Shown here piece after piece: positions 54,166 to 63,299 of a DNA stretch of 64,000 nucleotides (positions within the stretch are counted from its first letter, which is position 1; each line of letters starts with the position of its first letter). Source of the DNA: UBA1181 sp963626555. GTDB lineage: Bacteria; Bacteroidota; Bacteroidia; Bacteroidales; Paludibacteraceae. Made by a program: the position numbers and the translations under genes. The stretch lies in NCBI GenBank assembly GCA_963626555.1, contig CAVFXQ010000007.1, forward strand, positions 1 through 64,000, written 5' to 3'. Under the pieces are notes generated by a model. That model saw nothing but the letters and a program-made list of their open reading frames with translations. It had not been told where the DNA came from and made no database searches.

Positions 54166-56106
54166 CTACGCATCAATCGTCGCATAAGTCGCATTATCCT
54201 CAATAAACTTTCGACGAGGAGCAACATCATCTCCCATCAACATTGAGAATGTATAGTCTGCCTGCGGCAAATTTTCAATATGAACCTGACGAAGCGTTCT
54301 GTAGTTTGGATCCATAGTTGTCTCTTTCAGTTGAACGGCATCCATCTCTCCCAAACCTTTGTATCGCTGAATACGGATTCCTTTCTCTTGTCCATCTCCA
54401 TACCTGTCAATGAACGCTTGCTTCTGCTGATCCGTCCAACAATATTCTTGAATTTTTCCTTTCTGACATTTATACAACGGAGGAGCCGCTATATAGACAT
54501 ATCCACGCTCAATCAGCTCACGCATGTGACGGAAGAAGAAAGTCAGAATCAGAGTGTCGATATGACTTCCATCAACATCGGCATCGGTCATGATAATAAT
54601 CTTGTGATAACGCAACTTCTCAAGGTTCAACGCCTTAGAGTCTTCTGCTGTTCCAACCGAGACACCCAACGCAGAATAGATATTCTTGATTTCTTCACTA
54701 CTTAAAACACGATCCAATGTGGCTTTTTCAACATTCAAAATCTTACCACGCAACGGTAAAATCGCTTGGAACTCACGATTACGACCTTGTTTAGCCGTAC
54801 CACCCGCAGAGTCTCCCTCGACAAGGAAAATCTCGCACAACTCAGGATTTTTACCCGAACAATCTGCCAATTTTCCTGGTAATCCGGCTCCACCAAAAGC
54901 CGATTTCCTTTGAACATTCTTACGAGCGTTAGCCGCCGCAATTCGCGCCCTAGCAGCCAATACGACCTTATCAACAATAAGCTTTGCTTCCTTAGGATGC
55001 TCTTCCAAATAATTTGCCAAAGCCTCACCCACCGCCTGCTGGACAATACCAGAAACTTCATCGTTACCCAACTTTGTCTTCGTTTGACCTTCAAACTGAG
55101 GCTCTGCCACCTTCACAGAAATTACAGCAGTCAACCCCTCACGGAAATCATCTCCAGAAATTTCAACCTTCTCTTTTTCAAGAATCTTCAAATCATCCGC
55201 ATACTTCTTCAAAGTTCGGGTCAACGCCGTACGGAAACCCTGTACATGCGTTCCCCCCTCAATGGTATTAATATTATTGACGTATGAGTGAATATTCTCT
55301 TTGAACTCCGTATTGTAAGTCATAGCCACTTCTACAGGAGTGCCATACTTGTCTGTGTTTATATGAATTACATCTGGGATCAGATGTTCGCGCAGCGAGT
55401 CAAGATACTCCACGAATTCACTCAATCCCCTCTCCGAATAGAACACATCAGAACGGAATGTTCCATCTTCCAACGGACGCTTATCTGTCAACGTTATGCG
55501 TATTCCTGCGTTCAAATAAGCCAAATCGCGCAATCGCGCTGCCAATATGTCATATTTATACTCATGGACCGTGAAAATCGTACTATCAGGCAAAAAAGAC
55601 ACCTTCGTACCCGTATGATCGGCAGTGCCAACCTCTCGGACACTATACAATGGTTTTCCAAAAGCATACTCCTGTTGGTAACGTTTACCACCACGACAAA
55701 CCTCTACTTCTAATTTAGTCGAAAGGGCATTCACACAAGAGACTCCCACACCATGCAGACCTCCAGAAACCTTGTAAGTTCCCTTATCAAACTTACCACC
55801 TGCATGCAACACAGTCATTACTACCTCTAAGGCTGATTTGTGTTCTTTTTCGTGCATATCAACAGGAATACCACGACCATCATCTTGTACGGTTATTGAA
55901 TTGTCTTCGTTGATGGTTACTTCAATATGCTTGCAAAAGCCTGCCAAAGCCTCATCAATGGAATTATCAACCACCTCATACACCAAATGGTGCAAGCCTC
56001 GCTCACTCACATCACCGATATACATCGCTGGACGCTTTCTTACTGCCTCCAACCCTTCCAACACCTGAATGCTACTGGCGGAATATGAATTGTTTTCCTC
56101 AGACAT
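54166..56106 (-). CDS. gyrB: DNA gyrase subunit B
   Basis: 646 aa, the short form without the insert found in some Gram-negatives. The GHKL ATPase part has KRPAMYIGDVSERGLHHLVY and VVDNSIDEA, then GGLHGVGVSCVNALS. The TOPRIM part has FLVEGDSAGGTAKQGRNR and IIMTDADVDGSHIDTL, and the C-terminus has QRYKGLGEMDAVQL. The QGRNREFQAILPLRGKILN sequence favours GyrB over ParE. With GyrA it supercoils DNA. It has its own TATATTTG promoter box and is followed by DUF1015. Confidence 0.94.
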   Translation of the reverse strand: MSEENNSYSASSIQVLEGLEAVRKRPAMYIGDVSERGLHHLVYEVVDNSIDEALAGFCKHIEVTINEDNSITVQDDGRGIPVDMHEKEHKSALEVVMTVLHAGGKFDKGTYKVSGGLHGVGVSCVNALSTKLEVEVCRGGKRYQQEYAFGKPLYSVREVGTADHTGTKVSFLPDSTIFTVHEYKYDILAARLRDLAYLNAGIRITLTDKRPLEDGTFRSDVFYSERGLSEFVEYLDSLREHLIPDVIHINTDKYGTPVEVAMTYNTEFKENIHSYVNNINTIEGGTHVQGFRTALTRTLKKYADDLKILEKEKVEISGDDFREGLTAVISVKVAEPQFEGQTKTKLGNDEVSGIVQQAVGEALANYLEEHPKEAKLIVDKVVLAARARIAAANARKNVQRKSAFGGAGLPGKLADCSGKNPELCEIFLVEGDSAGGTAKQGRNREFQAILPLRGKILNVEKATLDRVLSSEEIKNIYSALGVSVGTAEDSKALNLEKLRYHKIIIMTDADVDGSHIDTLILTFFFRHMRELIERGYVYIAAPPLYKCQKGKIQEYCWTDQQKQAFIDRYGDGQEKGIRIQRYKGLGEMDAVQLKETTMDPNYRTLRQVHIENLPQADYTFSMLMGDDVAPRRKFIEDNATYATIDA

Positions 56107-56139
56107 GATTTTTTATTTGTTCTTTTTTCACTATAGTAG

Positions 56140-56147
56140 CAAATATA
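56140..56147 (-). promoter_or_regulatory. -7 box of the gyrB promoter
   Basis: Minus-strand TATATTTG fits TAnnTTTG and lies 34 bp upstream of the gyrB ATG, directly after the terminator of the previous gene. A TTTG lies 26 bp further upstream, longer than the usual 19-21 bp. Confidence 0.55.
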
Positions 56148-56150
56148 CAA

Positions 56151-56189
56151 AAAAAGTCGCATCTGACTGACATCAAAAAGCGACTTTTT
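56151..56189 (-). terminator. Terminator after the carbamoyltransferase gene
   Basis: AAAAAGTCGC and GCGACTTTTT are perfect 10-bp inverted repeats with a 19-nt loop. The flanking A and T runs let it act on either strand. It ends 56 bp past the stop at 56245 and directly abuts the gyrB promoter. Confidence 0.8.
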
Positions 56190-56244
56190 GCAGTATAACC
56201 ATAACTGTTTCACGCTATTTCATCAAAGAAACAGTACTCTTTTC

Positions 56245-57198
56245 CTAAAGAGACTCTAAGATTCTCTTAATTACAGTTTCAGCCGAAATTTCTCGGTTTG
56301 CGGCTTCTGGAATAACCAAAGATTGTGGACTCTCTATAACATCATCGGTTACAATCATATTTCTTCTTACAGGAAGACAGTGCATAAAATATGCGTTGTT
56401 TGTCAATGCCATTTTCTCTGTGCTTACCGTCCAACTCATATCCTTGCTGATGATTTTTCCATAATTAGGATCTTTGTAAGCCGACCAATTTTTCGCATAG
56501 ACAAAATCAGCTCCTTTTAGGGCTTCATCCTGATTATATACCACCTTTGCTCCTCGAACGAACTTTTCATCCAATTCGTAGCCCTCGGGGTGCGTGATAA
56601 CGAAATCCACGTCAGCCTCATTCATAAAGTCTGCAAATGAGTTTGGCACTGCTTGTGGCAAAGACTTTGGATGAGGAGCCCACGTCATGACAACCTTTGG
56701 ACGAGCCACCTTTTTATGCTCTTCAATTGTAATCAAATCAGCAAAAGCCTGCAATGGATGTACGGTAGCAGACTCCATACTGAAAACAGGCTTCCCTGAA
56801 TATTGGATAAACTCATTGAGGATAGTCTCTTCATAATCGAATTTTTTGTTTTCAAAACGAGCAAAAGATCGAACTCCAATGACATCGCAAAACTGAGCCA
56901 TTACCGGGATCGCCTCTAAAAGGTGTTCAGACTTATCGCCATCCATGATAACACCACGCTCTGTTTCTAACTTCCAGGCTCCTTGGTTGACATCCAATAC
57001 GATGGTATTCATACCCAAGTTCATTCCCGCCTTCTGCGTACTCAATCTGGTACGCAAACTATTATTGAAAAATACACAGAGCAAAGTCTTGTTTTCACCC
57101 AATTTTTTGTACGCGTACCTGTCTTTCTTAACCTCCAAAGCCTCTTGCACCGCCTTTTTCAAATCTCCAAGGTCAGATGCCATCAATAATTTTCTCAT
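56245..57198 (-). CDS. argF': N-succinylornithine carbamoyltransferase
   Basis: 317 aa. Family landmarks are FFNNSLRTRLSTQKAGMN (carbamoyl phosphate site), NQGAWKLETERGVIMDGDK, TVHPLQAFADL, TWAPHPKSLPQAVPNS and HCLPVRRNMIVTDDV. These match the Bacteroides transcarbamylase that acts on N-succinyl-L-ornithine in the succinylated arginine pathway, rather than ordinary ornithine carbamoyltransferase. Residue 90 is Ser; in the B. fragilis enzyme, as I recall it, that position is Pro and sets acyl-group preference. It lies 38 bp after the CotH gene stop and may be co-transcribed. The symbol follows the Bacteroides argF' usage. Confidence 0.9.
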   Translation of the reverse strand: MRKLLMASDLGDLKKAVQEALEVKKDRYAYKKLGENKTLLCVFFNNSLRTRLSTQKAGMNLGMNTIVLDVNQGAWKLETERGVIMDGDKSEHLLEAIPVMAQFCDVIGVRSFARFENKKFDYEETILNEFIQYSGKPVFSMESATVHPLQAFADLITIEEHKKVARPKVVMTWAPHPKSLPQAVPNSFADFMNEADVDFVITHPEGYELDEKFVRGAKVVYNQDEALKGADFVYAKNWSAYKDPNYGKIISKDMSWTVSTEKMALTNNAYFMHCLPVRRNMIVTDDVIESPQSLVIPEAANREISAETVIKRILESL

Positions 57199-57236
57199 AT
57201 CGTTTTTTCCTATATTTTCTTATACCTTAGTTTTTC

Positions 57237-60200
57237 TTATTTCTTGATAAAGAGTCTATTATATCCTACACCTTCAACCACAACATTCAGGTTATAAACT
57301 CCTGAAGGCCAACTCTCAACATTGATAGTAAAGTTTCCATTCATCGTCGCCTGAGACCATTTCCTTCCCAAATGGTCAAACACTGTCACCAACGACCTGT
57401 TTTCTCCATCCCCAACAATAACATTCAAGACATCTTCAACAGGATTTGGATAGAACTGTACATATTTCTCATCTACTACACTCAAGACTTCGTCAGTAGA
57501 AGACTCTTTCGCGCATTTTAATGACAACGATCCATTTGCTTCCCCAGGTGTAGGCAAATAGATAACCTCCTCATTCGTTGTACTGTCGCAAGCGGGTTTG
57601 TAGACAACCCAAGTGTCACTATTATCATCTTCGCGACCGTATGACTCATTTTGACCTAAAGGAGAATAGATGGCAACATCCACATAGTTGTCTAAATCAC
57701 ATCCATTGTATATATAGATGGTAGACTCTTCCACTGAATTTGACAATTTGAAGTCGACATGGTTGAAACCTCTATATGGCTTATTATCAGCCCACAAAAC
57801 AAAGTGCGCACCCGGAGCCAATTTTGTTTCATTATATCCGTATGGAATCTGGCTTTTCTTCGGCTTCGCCTGATTATCCGTGAGATAGAGACCTGCCAAA
57901 TTGATAGTGTCTTTTCCATTATTATAAATTTCAAACCAGTCTGGATGTTTACCATACTCATCGACGATAGAGGTGGTCGAATCATTAGACGGACCAACTT
58001 CTGAGATAAGAAGGTCTATGGTTGGACAACTTGTCAATTTCTCGAAATTTGCTTTGATGGTTTTGTCCTCCGTCAAAGTCGTAATCAAAATAGGTTCTGT
58101 CAAGCCGTCTACCGTTCCACCTTCATAGGCTGCACTTGCAGTCATCTTAAAAGTCAGATCAGATGAAGACGCACTATTTTGGTGAATCTCTACCGCAATT
58201 GTATTCGTTCCACTCACCAAGATCTCAGATAAATCGGATGCTGTTAGTTTAAACGACAACTCCTCATCGTTTTTATAGTCGTCTGCCAACGTTGAATAAA
58301 CAGCATCACCGCTAATATTAGCACGCTTTACCTCTTTTCCGTTAATGTAGATGATAAAGGCATCATCATACACGATGTTGAAATTAAGATACTGCAAACC
58401 AGACAAAGAAGAAAGGTTGAAAGTATTTCTGAAGTAAGCAGTAATAGGTTTATTAGAGTTATCCGAGCCATAGTCCAACACCGTGTTGTAAGACGTATTC
58501 GAACTTGCATACCCGAACTTTCCGTACCCCTCACTCCATTTCTCATCATCAAAGGAAGTGGCAGCCCAGTTCGTATTGCTAAATCCTGTTGCAGGATAAT
58601 AGTATTTCCAAAGCGAAGTACCCGATAACAAAGAAGTAGACACGGTACCATCCCCTAAATCCCAATGACTAAACTTATAACCGACTGGGGCGATAGCCTC
58701 TAATTTCAACTGTTTGCCAGAGAAATATTTTCCACTAAATGAAGATGCATTAACCAACTCATCATTCATCATAAAGTGTACCCCATCCACATTAGCAGAG
58801 AAATCCAATGCTATCAAATCTCCTAATCCATAGTAACTCTGCAAATAAGAATACATATACGAAGGTCGATTTTTTGCAAACTCTATCATGCTATTCGCTT
58901 TTGAAAGAGAAGACAAATCATTATTATAGTCGAACGAAGCACAATACTCATCTTTCACCAAGGCGAGAACCGAATCCCAAACAGCCTGCACTCTATCATT
59001 AGTGAAAGTTGTACCTAAATGAATCAAGTTTCTGTTCAAGAATTTCTCTTTGAACACTTCATTCTGCATCAAATGTTTGAAAAGCGTTGTCTTCCACGCC
59101 GACTCACTATCAAACACATACGAAGTACCCGATTTTGTACCATTCGCCCAGTTGACCTTCGAACCCGTACCCGTACACCACTCAATGGAATTCATAGTTA
59201 CATCACAGTAGTTCGTTGCATACGAATCGTAAAGACCTAAACCAAAATCGCTATCAAAAATTATCCAACGGAAACGTCCATTATCTTTCTCTCTCCACAA
59301 CTTGCAGTTATTACCAGGCCAATCAGTATTAACAATGAAATGCTCATAAATATTGTAATCGATGTACTCATTCATATCCATATAAGTAGCCATCGTCTCA
59401 TAGTAATTAGCAGCAGTTGGAGAAGCCGACTCGCAGAATGAAATCATAGCATTATAGACAGACGCATCGCCCGATGTAGCCTCAACTTTATTGACATTCG
59501 TGAGCTTTAGCACATCTAAGTTTTCTTCGTCAATTCCGTAGTTAGCCTCGACAAAATCGGCATTGCTACGTTCACGTAGTCCCATCAATCCCTTGTATTC
59601 ACCATTGATATAGTAGGCAACTGGTTGATAAGCTTGATAGTCTACTGCCATCATCTTAGCCAATGAAGTCATATAACCATCACGACAACGCACCCATTGA
59701 GGGTCAAACGCATTTCCACCGTTACGAATATGTATACTCTTGTATTCATTGTTTGGTTTGTCTGCAAAGAAAGTGTAATTGAGAATTTCATTTCCAGAGC
59801 CCAGTTTCTTACCTGCTTTCAATTTAAAAGATTTCACGTCATATCCACGAGAACATCCACCCATCACAGCGACTTCCGCCTCATGAGATATTACCTGAGC
59901 ACCATCCACTATATACTCAAATGAGACAGGACGTTTCCAATCTTGCATAAAATTAGCCAAGCCCGTACCTAAACAAGAGGACGTTATCGCCGCTCCATTC
60001 GTGCCTTTTACACAAATCCCATAGGTATCGTCATTCATCCATTTATCATCCATTGCCAACGAGATGATAGGCAGTGTAAATCCATTGCAACTTGAATGTT
60101 TTGTATCAGAAAATATAAAAGAACCTGTCGTGATTTCACTTGAGAGATATCCATCGGCATACGCTTTCGCACGAATCACTTTATTCGAAGAAAGTTTTAT

Positions 60201-60863
60201 TGCCGAAGTATATTTTGTAGACGAGGTGTTTGGCTCAGTACCATCTGTGGTATAATAAATAGTAGCACCTGTGGTTGAAGTTGAAATCGTCAACGAACCA
60301 GACGCAGAGACAAGGCCTGGAGTTACACCCGAAAAAGTAGGTTTCGCCACACGTTTATCTGTCAGATTTGCAAATCCGACAGAGTTTTTTGCCAAGGGTG
60401 TTGGTTCCATATACCCATCTGGTCCATACGCTACATGTACCTGCATAGGAGGAAAAGTCAACGTTGAGACTTGAGTGCCACTTGCATTATAAAGGAATAA
60501 ATTTCCTCCGTCAGAATCCAACTTATAGGGAGAATGACCTGAAATTGTACTCTCATCAAAGAAAATCAACTTGTAACCATTCGCAGGTACGACAATAGAC
60601 TCACCGATTGTCCACGTCCACTTTGGCGAATACACACCCTTGCTGGTTCTCTTCTCGTGAACCAACTTATAGCCGTTCAAATCGACCGAAGAGCTACCAG
60701 AATTATAGAACTCTACATATCCTAAAAAATTATATGTATTCGTCTCATCCATGTAAGTTGAGATGTTGCACGGCATCACCTCATTGATCGAGACAGCAGA
60801 ATAGCCGAACTGCACAGCTATAGAGAACACTCCTGCCCATAATATTCTTCTCAGTTTACCCAT
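57237..60863 (-). CDS. Secreted CotH-kinase / lamin-tail protein with T9SS type A tail
   Basis: 1208 aa. After the signal peptide (about 1-22) comes a lamin-tail domain (SINEVMPCNISTYMDE to about 150). A chitobiase-like C-terminal module follows (ATIYYTTDGTEPNTSSTKY). The CotH domain has PIISLAMDDKWMND, the RERSNADFVEANYGIDEEN block and the metal-binding WIIFDSDFGLGLYDS. Then come beta-sandwich regions and a second lamin-tail domain (LLISEVGPSNDSTTS and WFEIYNNGKDTINLAGLYL). The last 75 residues (FYPNPVEDVLNVIV to GYNRLFIKK) are a Por-secretion type A tail. CotH proteins are atypical protein kinases; this one would act outside the cell or on co-exported proteins. Confidence 0.9.
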   Translation of the reverse strand: MGKLRRILWAGVFSIAVQFGYSAVSINEVMPCNISTYMDETNTYNFLGYVEFYNSGSSSVDLNGYKLVHEKRTSKGVYSPKWTWTIGESIVVPANGYKLIFFDESTISGHSPYKLDSDGGNLFLYNASGTQVSTLTFPPMQVHVAYGPDGYMEPTPLAKNSVGFANLTDKRVAKPTFSGVTPGLVSASGSLTISTSTTGATIYYTTDGTEPNTSSTKYTSAIKLSSNKVIRAKAYADGYLSSEITTGSFIFSDTKHSSCNGFTLPIISLAMDDKWMNDDTYGICVKGTNGAAITSSCLGTGLANFMQDWKRPVSFEYIVDGAQVISHEAEVAVMGGCSRGYDVKSFKLKAGKKLGSGNEILNYTFFADKPNNEYKSIHIRNGGNAFDPQWVRCRDGYMTSLAKMMAVDYQAYQPVAYYINGEYKGLMGLRERSNADFVEANYGIDEENLDVLKLTNVNKVEATSGDASVYNAMISFCESASPTAANYYETMATYMDMNEYIDYNIYEHFIVNTDWPGNNCKLWREKDNGRFRWIIFDSDFGLGLYDSYATNYCDVTMNSIEWCTGTGSKVNWANGTKSGTSYVFDSESAWKTTLFKHLMQNEVFKEKFLNRNLIHLGTTFTNDRVQAVWDSVLALVKDEYCASFDYNNDLSSLSKANSMIEFAKNRPSYMYSYLQSYYGLGDLIALDFSANVDGVHFMMNDELVNASSFSGKYFSGKQLKLEAIAPVGYKFSHWDLGDGTVSTSLLSGTSLWKYYYPATGFSNTNWAATSFDDEKWSEGYGKFGYASSNTSYNTVLDYGSDNSNKPITAYFRNTFNLSSLSGLQYLNFNIVYDDAFIIYINGKEVKRANISGDAVYSTLADDYKNDEELSFKLTASDLSEILVSGTNTIAVEIHQNSASSSDLTFKMTASAAYEGGTVDGLTEPILITTLTEDKTIKANFEKLTSCPTIDLLISEVGPSNDSTTSIVDEYGKHPDWFEIYNNGKDTINLAGLYLTDNQAKPKKSQIPYGYNETKLAPGAHFVLWADNKPYRGFNHVDFKLSNSVEESTIYIYNGCDLDNYVDVAIYSPLGQNESYGREDDNSDTWVVYKPACDSTTNEEVIYLPTPGEANGSLSLKCAKESSTDEVLSVVDEKYVQFYPNPVEDVLNVIVGDGENRSLVTVFDHLGRKWSQATMNGNFTINVESWPSGVYNLNVVVEGVGYNRLFIKK

Positions 60864-60936
60864 ACTATACTTTACTACTTTATATCCTTTCTAAAATACT
60901 TTGAAGGAAAAACGTTAATTTACGAATATCAAGATG

Positions 60937-60944
60937 CAAATGTA
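60937..60944 (-). promoter_or_regulatory. -7 box of the CotH-protein promoter
   Basis: Minus-strand TACATTTG matches TAnnTTTG and lies 73 bp upstream of the ATG at 60863. The surrounding 172-bp gap holds nothing else except the stem-loop near 61013. Confidence 0.55.
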
Positions 60945-61012
60945 AATTAAAAAAAAGTGTTGACGAAATTTATATTTTTGTCCGACACTATTTATAAACC
61001 AACGAGAAATTG

Positions 61013-61032
61013 GAACGAATCCTTATTCGTTC
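61013..61032 (-). terminator. Stem-loop after the SpmAB gene
   Basis: GAACGAAT and ATTCGTTC form a perfect 8-bp stem with a 4-nt loop, 4 bp past the stop at 61036. There is little T-tract after it on the minus strand, so strength is uncertain. Confidence 0.6.
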
Positions 61033-61035
61033 TTG

Positions 61036-62271
61036 CTATCCAAAAAATATATATGCGATGATAATAGATGCAATGACACCACCAAAGTCGGCTACCAATC
61101 CCGCCGTTACAGCATATCTTGTCTTTTTAATTCCCACCGAACCAAAATAGAGTGCGATGATATAAAATGTAGTGTCGGCGGCTCCTTGGAAGAGACAAGA
61201 AAGCCTTCCTACGAATGAATCAGCTCCATACGTCTTCATAGCTTCGACCATCATAGCTTTAGCACCACTTCCACTCAAGGGTTTCATTAACGCAGTGGGC
61301 AGTGCATCTACAAACCGTGTGTCTGAAAAAACGAAAGAGAAAACATACTGCAAAATGTTTACAAACATATCCATTGCACCAGACGCCCTGAAAACACCAA
61401 TGCCCACCAACATACCCACAAGGTACGGAAGAATCTTCACAGAAGTCTCAAAACCCGTTTTAGCTCCATCAATAAATGCCTCATAGACATTAATCCGCTT
61501 AATTGCGCCCACTGCCACAAACATCATGATGACGAGGAAAAGAAGAAAATTTCCACCAATCTTCGATACTAGAAAAGCCGTCTCACTATCCAACTTTGAG
61601 AAACCATACACCAACAACATGATTAGGGATGCCAAACCTAAAATCCAACCCACGACAACCTTGTTCCAGATATTTAACCGCTGACGAATACCTACATAAA
61701 GGATAGCCGTGATAGTGGAGAAAAAAGTAGACACCAACAATGGCACAAAGATATCCGTCGGATTAGCAGCTCCCATTATGGCACGCTGGGCCAAAATGGT
61801 TATGGGGATGATAGTCAAGCCCGATGTATTAAGCGCAAGGAACATAATCTGCGCATTCGAGGCCTCCTCTTTTTTCGGGTTCAACTCTTGCAGACTGTTC
61901 ATAGCCTTTAGTCCAATAGGTGTGGCGGCATTATCCAATCCCAACATATTGGCGGCAAAGTTCATCACCAAATGACCACTTGCAGGATGATTCTTAGGAA
62001 TTTCAGGGAAGAGTTTCGAGAAAAAAGGTTGTATGATATGAGACAGAAATGAGATTGCGCCTGCACGCTCTCCTATGTTCATCAATCCCAACCAAAGAAT
62101 CATTACCCCAGAAAGAGGCAACGCAATATCGATCACAGCAAATTTCGACATTTCGAAGGTGCTGTTCACAATGCGTTCGAAGACACCAAAGTCATGAAAG
62201 AAGAAGAACTGTATCAAGGCGACAATCATCGCCAAGATAAAGAATCCCACCCAAATATAATTCAACGCCAT
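61036..62271 (-). CDS. Fused SpmA-SpmB nucleoside-recognition (Gate) membrane protein
   Basis: 411 aa with about ten hydrophobic helices. Two Gate/nucleoside-recognition repeats are visible. The first has MILWLGLMNIGERAG and MNFAANMLGLDNAATPIGL; the second has KILPYLVGMLVGIGVFRASG, LMKPLSGSGAKAMMVEAM and CLFQGAADTTFYIIALYFG. In Bacillus these are two sporulation proteins, SpmA and SpmB; in Bacteroidota one fused protein is common and unrelated to spores. A transport role is likely but the substrate is unknown. It lies 34 bp after the Wzz-like gene. Confidence 0.88.
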   Translation of the reverse strand: MALNYIWVGFFILAMIVALIQFFFFHDFGVFERIVNSTFEMSKFAVIDIALPLSGVMILWLGLMNIGERAGAISFLSHIIQPFFSKLFPEIPKNHPASGHLVMNFAANMLGLDNAATPIGLKAMNSLQELNPKKEEASNAQIMFLALNTSGLTIIPITILAQRAIMGAANPTDIFVPLLVSTFFSTITAILYVGIRQRLNIWNKVVVGWILGLASLIMLLVYGFSKLDSETAFLVSKIGGNFLLFLVIMMFVAVGAIKRINVYEAFIDGAKTGFETSVKILPYLVGMLVGIGVFRASGAMDMFVNILQYVFSFVFSDTRFVDALPTALMKPLSGSGAKAMMVEAMKTYGADSFVGRLSCLFQGAADTTFYIIALYFGSVGIKKTRYAVTAGLVADFGGVIASIIIAYIFFG

Positions 62272-62305
62272 CTCCTTTTACTATTGTCTTCTAACCAACT
62301 GAGAA

Positions 62306-63283
62306 TTATTCGCTTAACGGTTTATTTAAATATCCATAGATTTTCTTTCTGCCACAGTATAAACCAGCAATAATTAAACCTCCTATAAATCCAATAACCG
62401 CAAATTTAGGAATGACAACCAACCTACGGTTTAATGGTCGAGGATTAATTTCGAATTTCGAATTGAAGACGACACCATTATCAAAAGTGTTTCTCAATTT
62501 TATCAAGGAATATCTTTCAGACTCAAGTGCTAAAATCTCTGGGTGGTAGAGTTTAATCTCTCTCTCAACCAATACCATCTTGTCGGTCGACAAGTTCACA
62601 TGTTCCTTGCGCTGAAAATACTCTTTTCTTCGCAACGAATCTAATACGGCTATTTCCTTCGTTATAGCGTTGATACGCTCGTTCAACATCGCTTTTGACA
62701 ACTCATTCTCCCTAACTATTTGAGGATTTTGCGAAAAGAAATGATTAAAGCAAGAATCCATCCTACTCAACAAATGCTTATCCAAGCAATCGACTACTAA
62801 ACGAAGTCGATCTGACATTATCACATCTGTTGTATCAGATCCATCAAATGTTTCATTATAATTAATCTCATTTGGAGTTCCATCTCCTAAGTAGTCAACA
62901 TAATAATATGCTTTTACACTCGCGATTTTACGCGCTTCTTCAATAGAAATACCAAAATCTTTTGCAATCTTATCATAATCACGATATCTACATTGACTAT
63001 ACAATGGATCAATTACATTCTTATAGAAATAAGCATCGTTTAAGTTGATTTTGATTTCAACCTCGCCTCGATAAACTTTATGCAAAGAGAAATATACACC
63101 AACACCAATACCAATAAGCGTACACAGTCCGACAATAAGCTTCTGTTGATAGGCTAAACGTCCTAACCAACCGAAGCACGAACCGATTTTTTTTATGAGT
63201 GTACAAATTCCTTTCACGATAATCTGCAACAAATCAATAATATTGATTTCTTGTACAGAGTTTTTTTCATCATTGATATTCAT
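62306..63283 (-). CDS. Wzz-like polysaccharide chain-length protein
   Basis: 325 aa. A cytoplasmic N-terminus (about 1-48) precedes the first transmembrane helix (LIVGLCTLIGIGVGVYF). A mostly helical periplasmic domain follows, and then a second helix near the C-terminus (VIGFIGGLIIAGLYCG) with a proline-rich approach (EINPRPLNRRLVVIP). Two flanking helices and a coiled-coil middle are the Wzz/PCP topology. There is no C-terminal tyrosine-kinase domain. It would set chain length of a surface glycan, possibly that made by the distant block at 12.7-19 kb; the link is inference. It starts 16 bp after the LytM-like gene. Confidence 0.8.
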   Translation of the reverse strand: MNINDEKNSVQEINIIDLLQIIVKGICTLIKKIGSCFGWLGRLAYQQKLIVGLCTLIGIGVGVYFSLHKVYRGEVEIKINLNDAYFYKNVIDPLYSQCRYRDYDKIAKDFGISIEEARKIASVKAYYYVDYLGDGTPNEINYNETFDGSDTTDVIMSDRLRLVVDCLDKHLLSRMDSCFNHFFSQNPQIVRENELSKAMLNERINAITKEIAVLDSLRRKEYFQRKEHVNLSTDKMVLVEREIKLYHPEILALESERYSLIKLRNTFDNGVVFNSKFEINPRPLNRRLVVIPKFAVIGFIGGLIIAGLYCGRKKIYGYLNKPLSE

Positions 63284-63299
63284 AATATTTACTTTTTTT

